Of a stretch of 64,000 nt of DNA, positions 60,466-64,000 are shown piece by piece (the stretch's first letter is position 1; each line of letters opens with the position of its first letter). The notes below the pieces were generated by a model, which made no database searches, was not told the DNA's origin, and worked only from the letters and a program-made list of their open reading frames with translations. The position numbers and the translations under genes were made by a program. Source of the DNA: Verrucomicrobiota bacterium (GTDB lineage: Bacteria > Verrucomicrobiota > Verrucomicrobiia > Opitutales > UBA953); the NCBI GenBank assembly GCA_030831965.1, contig JAURJZ010000060.1:19444-83443 (forward strand). The letters run 5' to 3'.

Positions 60466-61098
60466 TCAGATCAGCCCGAGCTGCATCTTGCCGTCCTCGG
60501 AGATCATCGTCTGCGTCCAGGGCGGGTCCCAGACGATCTCCACCACCGCCTCGTTGGCGCCGGGCACGGCCAGCAGCCGGTTGCGCGCGTCCTCGGCGAT
60601 GACGGGCCCCATGCCGCAGCCGGGGGCGGTCAGGGTCATCGCCACCCTGACGCGGTGCCGGTCGGCCTGGCCCTCGACGGGCTCGACCGCCAGCGAGTAG
60701 ACCAGGCCGAGGTCGACGATGTTGACCGGGATCTCCGGGTCGAAGACCGTCTTCAGCTGGTTCCAGAGAGCGTCCTCGGCCGGCGGCCCGGCGTGCCCTG
60801 GGTGCTCCGCCGTGCCGCGCGAGCCGGTGGTGTCGGTCGTGCCCGACCCGGCCGTGGCCTCCGTCGGCACGCTCTCCCCGAGCGCGTCGGCGTCGGCCCC
60901 GTTGATGCGGAACATGCCGGTGTCGCAGACCACGGTGAAGTTGCCGCCGAGGCGGTGGGTGATCGTGACCCGCGTCCCGGCGGGAAGCACGGCGGGCTCG
61001 CCGGCGGGAATGAGGGTCGCCTGGACGTCGCGCGCCAGGGTCTTGTCGTGCGGCCCCGGCGCGTGGCGGGAGCCGGAGGTGGAGGGGTCGTCGGGCAT
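60466..61098 (-). CDS. sufT: SufT-type iron-sulfur assembly protein (DUF59/MIP18)
   Basis: 210 residues. The first half (1-75) is the SufT-specific N-terminal beta domain ([20 protein letters not shown]); a Gly/Thr-rich linker follows (75-105). The C-terminal MIP18/DUF59 domain holds [19 protein letters not shown] and [21 protein letters not shown], including the reactive Cys, and [15 protein letters not shown]. SufT helps cluster assembly or carriage to target proteins, mainly under high demand. Last gene of the minus-strand suf operon, 21 bases after sufD. Confidence 0.9.
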   Translation of the reverse strand: MPDDPSTSGSRHAPGPHDKTLARDVQATLIPAGEPAVLPAGTRVTITHRLGGNFTVVCDTGMFRINGADADALGESVPTEATAGSGTTDTTGSRGTAEHPGHAGPPAEDALWNQLKTVFDPEIPVNIVDLGLVYSLAVEPVEGQADRHRVRVAMTLTAPGCGMGPVIAEDARNRLLAVPGANEAVVEIVWDPPWTQTMISEDGKMQLGLI

Positions 61099-61119
61099 GT
61101 CGGTGAAGGGGGCGGGGGG

Positions 61120-62424
61120 TTAGCGGCGGAACTTGGCCTGGAGACGCTCCCGGAGCGTCGAGGCGAGGCCCTCGTCGGCCACCTTGCCCACGATCTCCTC
61201 GAGGAAGCCGAAGGCGAGGAGCTCCTGCGCGCTCTCCAGCGGGATGCCGCGGGCGCGGAGGTAGAAGAGCTCCGCCGGGTCGATCTGGCCGGTCGTCGCG
61301 CCGTGGGAGCACTTCACGTCGTTGGCCTCGATCTCAAGCCCGGGCAGGGAGTTGGCCTCGGCGTCGGGGGAGAGCAGCAGGTTGCGGTTGGTCTGGTAGG
61401 CGTCGGTCTTCTGCGCGTCCGGGGCGACCTTGATCAGGCCGGAGAAGATGGTGCGCGACTTGCCGAGGAGCGCGTTCTTGAACAGCAGGTCCGAGGTGGC
61501 GGAGCCGGCCTGGTGGATCTGGAGGGTGCGCTGGTCGAACTCCTGCTCGCCGTCCGACACGCTGATGCCGTAGAGGCGCACGTCGGCGCCCGCGCCCTCG
61601 ATGCGCACCACATTCTCGAGCCGGGCGCGGCGCGAGCCGAGCGAGGCGTTGACCGAGGTGATGCGGGCGTCGCGCCCGCCCGTCGTGGTGTCGACCTGGA
61701 ACGACTGCGCCGCGGCGCCCCAGTCCTGGACGGAAAGGCGGTCGACGGAGGCGTTGGGGCCGGCATGGACGTCCGCGGCCGAGATGCTGAGCGTGCGGGT
61801 GCCGGGATGGGCGCCGAGGAAGAAGTCGGCCACCGCGGCCCCGGAGGACTCCTCCGCGACAACGAGGGTGTGGGGGAAGACCGCCGCGCCCTCGGCGAGG
61901 CCCCAGTGGACCGCGACGAACGGACGGCCCACCCTGACGCCCTTGGGCACGCGCAGGACGGTGCCCGCGCCGAGCCAGGCCTTGTGCAGGGCGAGGAACT
62001 TGGCCCCGCCGAGCGCGGCCGGGTGGCGCAGGAGGTGCGACTGGAGCAGGGCGGGATGGTGGCGGACGGCGTCCGCCAGCGTCTCGAAGACCACGCCCCG
62101 GGCCGCGAGGTCGGGCGCGAGGACGGGCCGGAGGACGCAGTGCCCGTCGACGAACACGGCCAGTCCCGCCGGGTCGGCGACCAGGGCGGCGCTCCGCGCG
62201 ACGAGCGCGTCGATGTCGGCCTGGGCGGGCTCGGGCGCGGCCGCGAAGCCGTCGAGGGAGAGCGAGCGGGTGTCGGAGAAGCGCCAGGCCTCGTCGCCCA
62301 GCCTGGGCATGGGGAGGGCGCGGGCCTCGGCGGCGCCCTGGGCGCGGAGCGCGGCCAGCCAGGCGGGCGCCGAGGCGTCGGGGGCGGGCAGGATCACGGC
62401 GGAGGGGGCGGGGGCGGTCGGCAT
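61120..62424 (-). CDS. sufD: Fe-S cluster assembly scaffold component SufD
   Basis: 434 residues. SufBD-family beta-helix protein, partner of SufB in the SufBC2D scaffold. N-terminal region carries the short motif DEAWRFSDTRSLSLDG. The core shows VRVGRPFVAVHWGLAEG, VAEESSGAAVADFFLG, TSVNASLGSRRARLENVV, YGISVSDGEQEFDQRTLQIH and the conserved LPGLEIEANDVKCSHGAT with Cys/His, then FGFLEEIVGKV. It begins 6 bases after sufB, leaving no room for sufC between them. Confidence 0.92.
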   Translation of the reverse strand: MPTAPAPSAVILPAPDASAPAWLAALRAQGAAEARALPMPRLGDEAWRFSDTRSLSLDGFAAAPEPAQADIDALVARSAALVADPAGLAVFVDGHCVLRPVLAPDLAARGVVFETLADAVRHHPALLQSHLLRHPAALGGAKFLALHKAWLGAGTVLRVPKGVRVGRPFVAVHWGLAEGAAVFPHTLVVAEESSGAAVADFFLGAHPGTRTLSISAADVHAGPNASVDRLSVQDWGAAAQSFQVDTTTGGRDARITSVNASLGSRRARLENVVRIEGAGADVRLYGISVSDGEQEFDQRTLQIHQAGSATSDLLFKNALLGKSRTIFSGLIKVAPDAQKTDAYQTNRNLLLSPDAEANSLPGLEIEANDVKCSHGATTGQIDPAELFYLRARGIPLESAQELLAFGFLEEIVGKVADEGLASTLRERLQAKFRR

Positions 62425-62430
62425 GGTCGT

Positions 62431-63852
<1,422 letters not shown>

Positions 63853-63863
63853 ATCAAGAATGC

Positions 63864-64000
63864 TCAGTTGTCCGCCGCAATGGAAAACGACGTGCCGCAG
63901 CCGCAAGAACTGGTGGCATTGGGGTTTTGAATGACAAACCGCGCGCCGATCAGTTCTTCGGTGAAATCAATCACCGCATTGGTCAGAAAGGGCAGCGAGA
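63864..64000 (-). CDS. HesB/IscA-type iron-sulfur carrier, C-terminal part (gene continues beyond window)
   Basis: The visible last ~44 residues ([20 protein letters not shown], then [19 protein letters not shown]) match A-type Fe-S carriers (ErpA/IscA/SufA): the paired Cys-Gly-Cys near the end are two of the three cluster ligands. The first Cys lies outside the window. It is upstream of sufB by 11 bases and so is the preceding gene of the suf operon. Base composition (about 53% G+C, with codons such as GAA, GAT, AAT and ATT) is markedly less GC-rich than neighbours. Confidence 0.85.
   Translation of the reverse strand, partial: SLPFLTNAVIDFTEELIGARFVIQNPNATSSCGCGTSFSIAADN

Overview
The window is about 64 kb of chromosomal DNA with very high G+C (sampled lines mostly 70-78%). 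It carries about 50 tightly packed protein genes on both strands. I saw no rRNA, tRNA, CRISPR array, insertion sequence or prophage. The gene content points to a Gram-negative member of the Verrucomicrobiota, probably near the Opitutales. Evidence for this is two PEP-CTERM proteins with autotransporter-type beta-strand repeats, a Planctomycetes/Verrucomicrobia-type DUF1549/DUF1553 plus DUF1501 gene set, HPr kinase next to LPS-export genes, a Kdo transferase and a Gfo/Idh/MocA oxidoreductase with a twin-arginine leader. The taxonomic call is inference.

Layout. 1-1243: end of an ExbB-like gene, exbD and a TonB/TolA-like protein. 1339-4038: PEP-CTERM protein with choice-of-anchor repeats. 4093-4911: metallo-beta-lactamase fold hydrolase. 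4894-11565 (minus): heme-protein cluster (small cytochrome, PSCyt1/DUF1549/DUF1553 protein, DUF1501 protein, membrane cytochrome with leucine-rich repeats). 11598-14095 (minus): yhbY-ispA-hflX. 14145-16961 (minus): uvrA. 17227-30507: one gene for a 4,426-residue PEP-CTERM beta-strand-repeat surface protein, one fifth of the window. 30559-35784: holin-like membrane protein, aspartate aminotransferase, then (minus) FAH-family hydrolase, ffh, SDR and HAD phosphatase. 35808-39222: Gfo/Idh oxidoreductase, DUF2238 membrane protein, secreted unknown and aroK. 39203-41804 (minus): aat, an HTH protein behind an AT-rich promoter, nadA and a Fur-family regulator. 41917-44675: DAHP synthase, Lrp-type regulator, aminotransferase. 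44728-51169: der, fmt, an LptA/OstA-like protein, lptB, hprK. 51189-54252: unknown gene, trpD, waaA. 54473-56396: rpsB-tsf with a textbook terminator. 56457-60458: divergent ppk1 and a two-domain PPK2, then a DUF983 protein. 60466-64000 (minus): iron-sulfur assembly genes (HesB/IscA-type fragment, sufB, sufD, sufT) with no sufC between sufB and sufD.

How it fits together. Envelope building is a strong theme: LPS core and transport (waaA, LptA-like, lptB), TonB-type energy transduction and two PEP-CTERM proteins that need an exosortase encoded elsewhere. Other clusters cover aromatic amino acids (aroK, DAHP synthase, trpD, aminotransferase), translation and secretion (rpsB, tsf, der, fmt, yhbY, ffh) and polyphosphate.

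The most unusual signal is not a gene. At least twelve genes on both strands start immediately behind a stereotyped element, TTG(C/A)xx, then 16-17 bases, then a hexamer ending in T, then usually exactly 5-6 bases and the start codon. This spacing puts the predicted transcription start on the initiation codon, so leaderless mRNA looks common here, with a GC-adapted promoter grammar.
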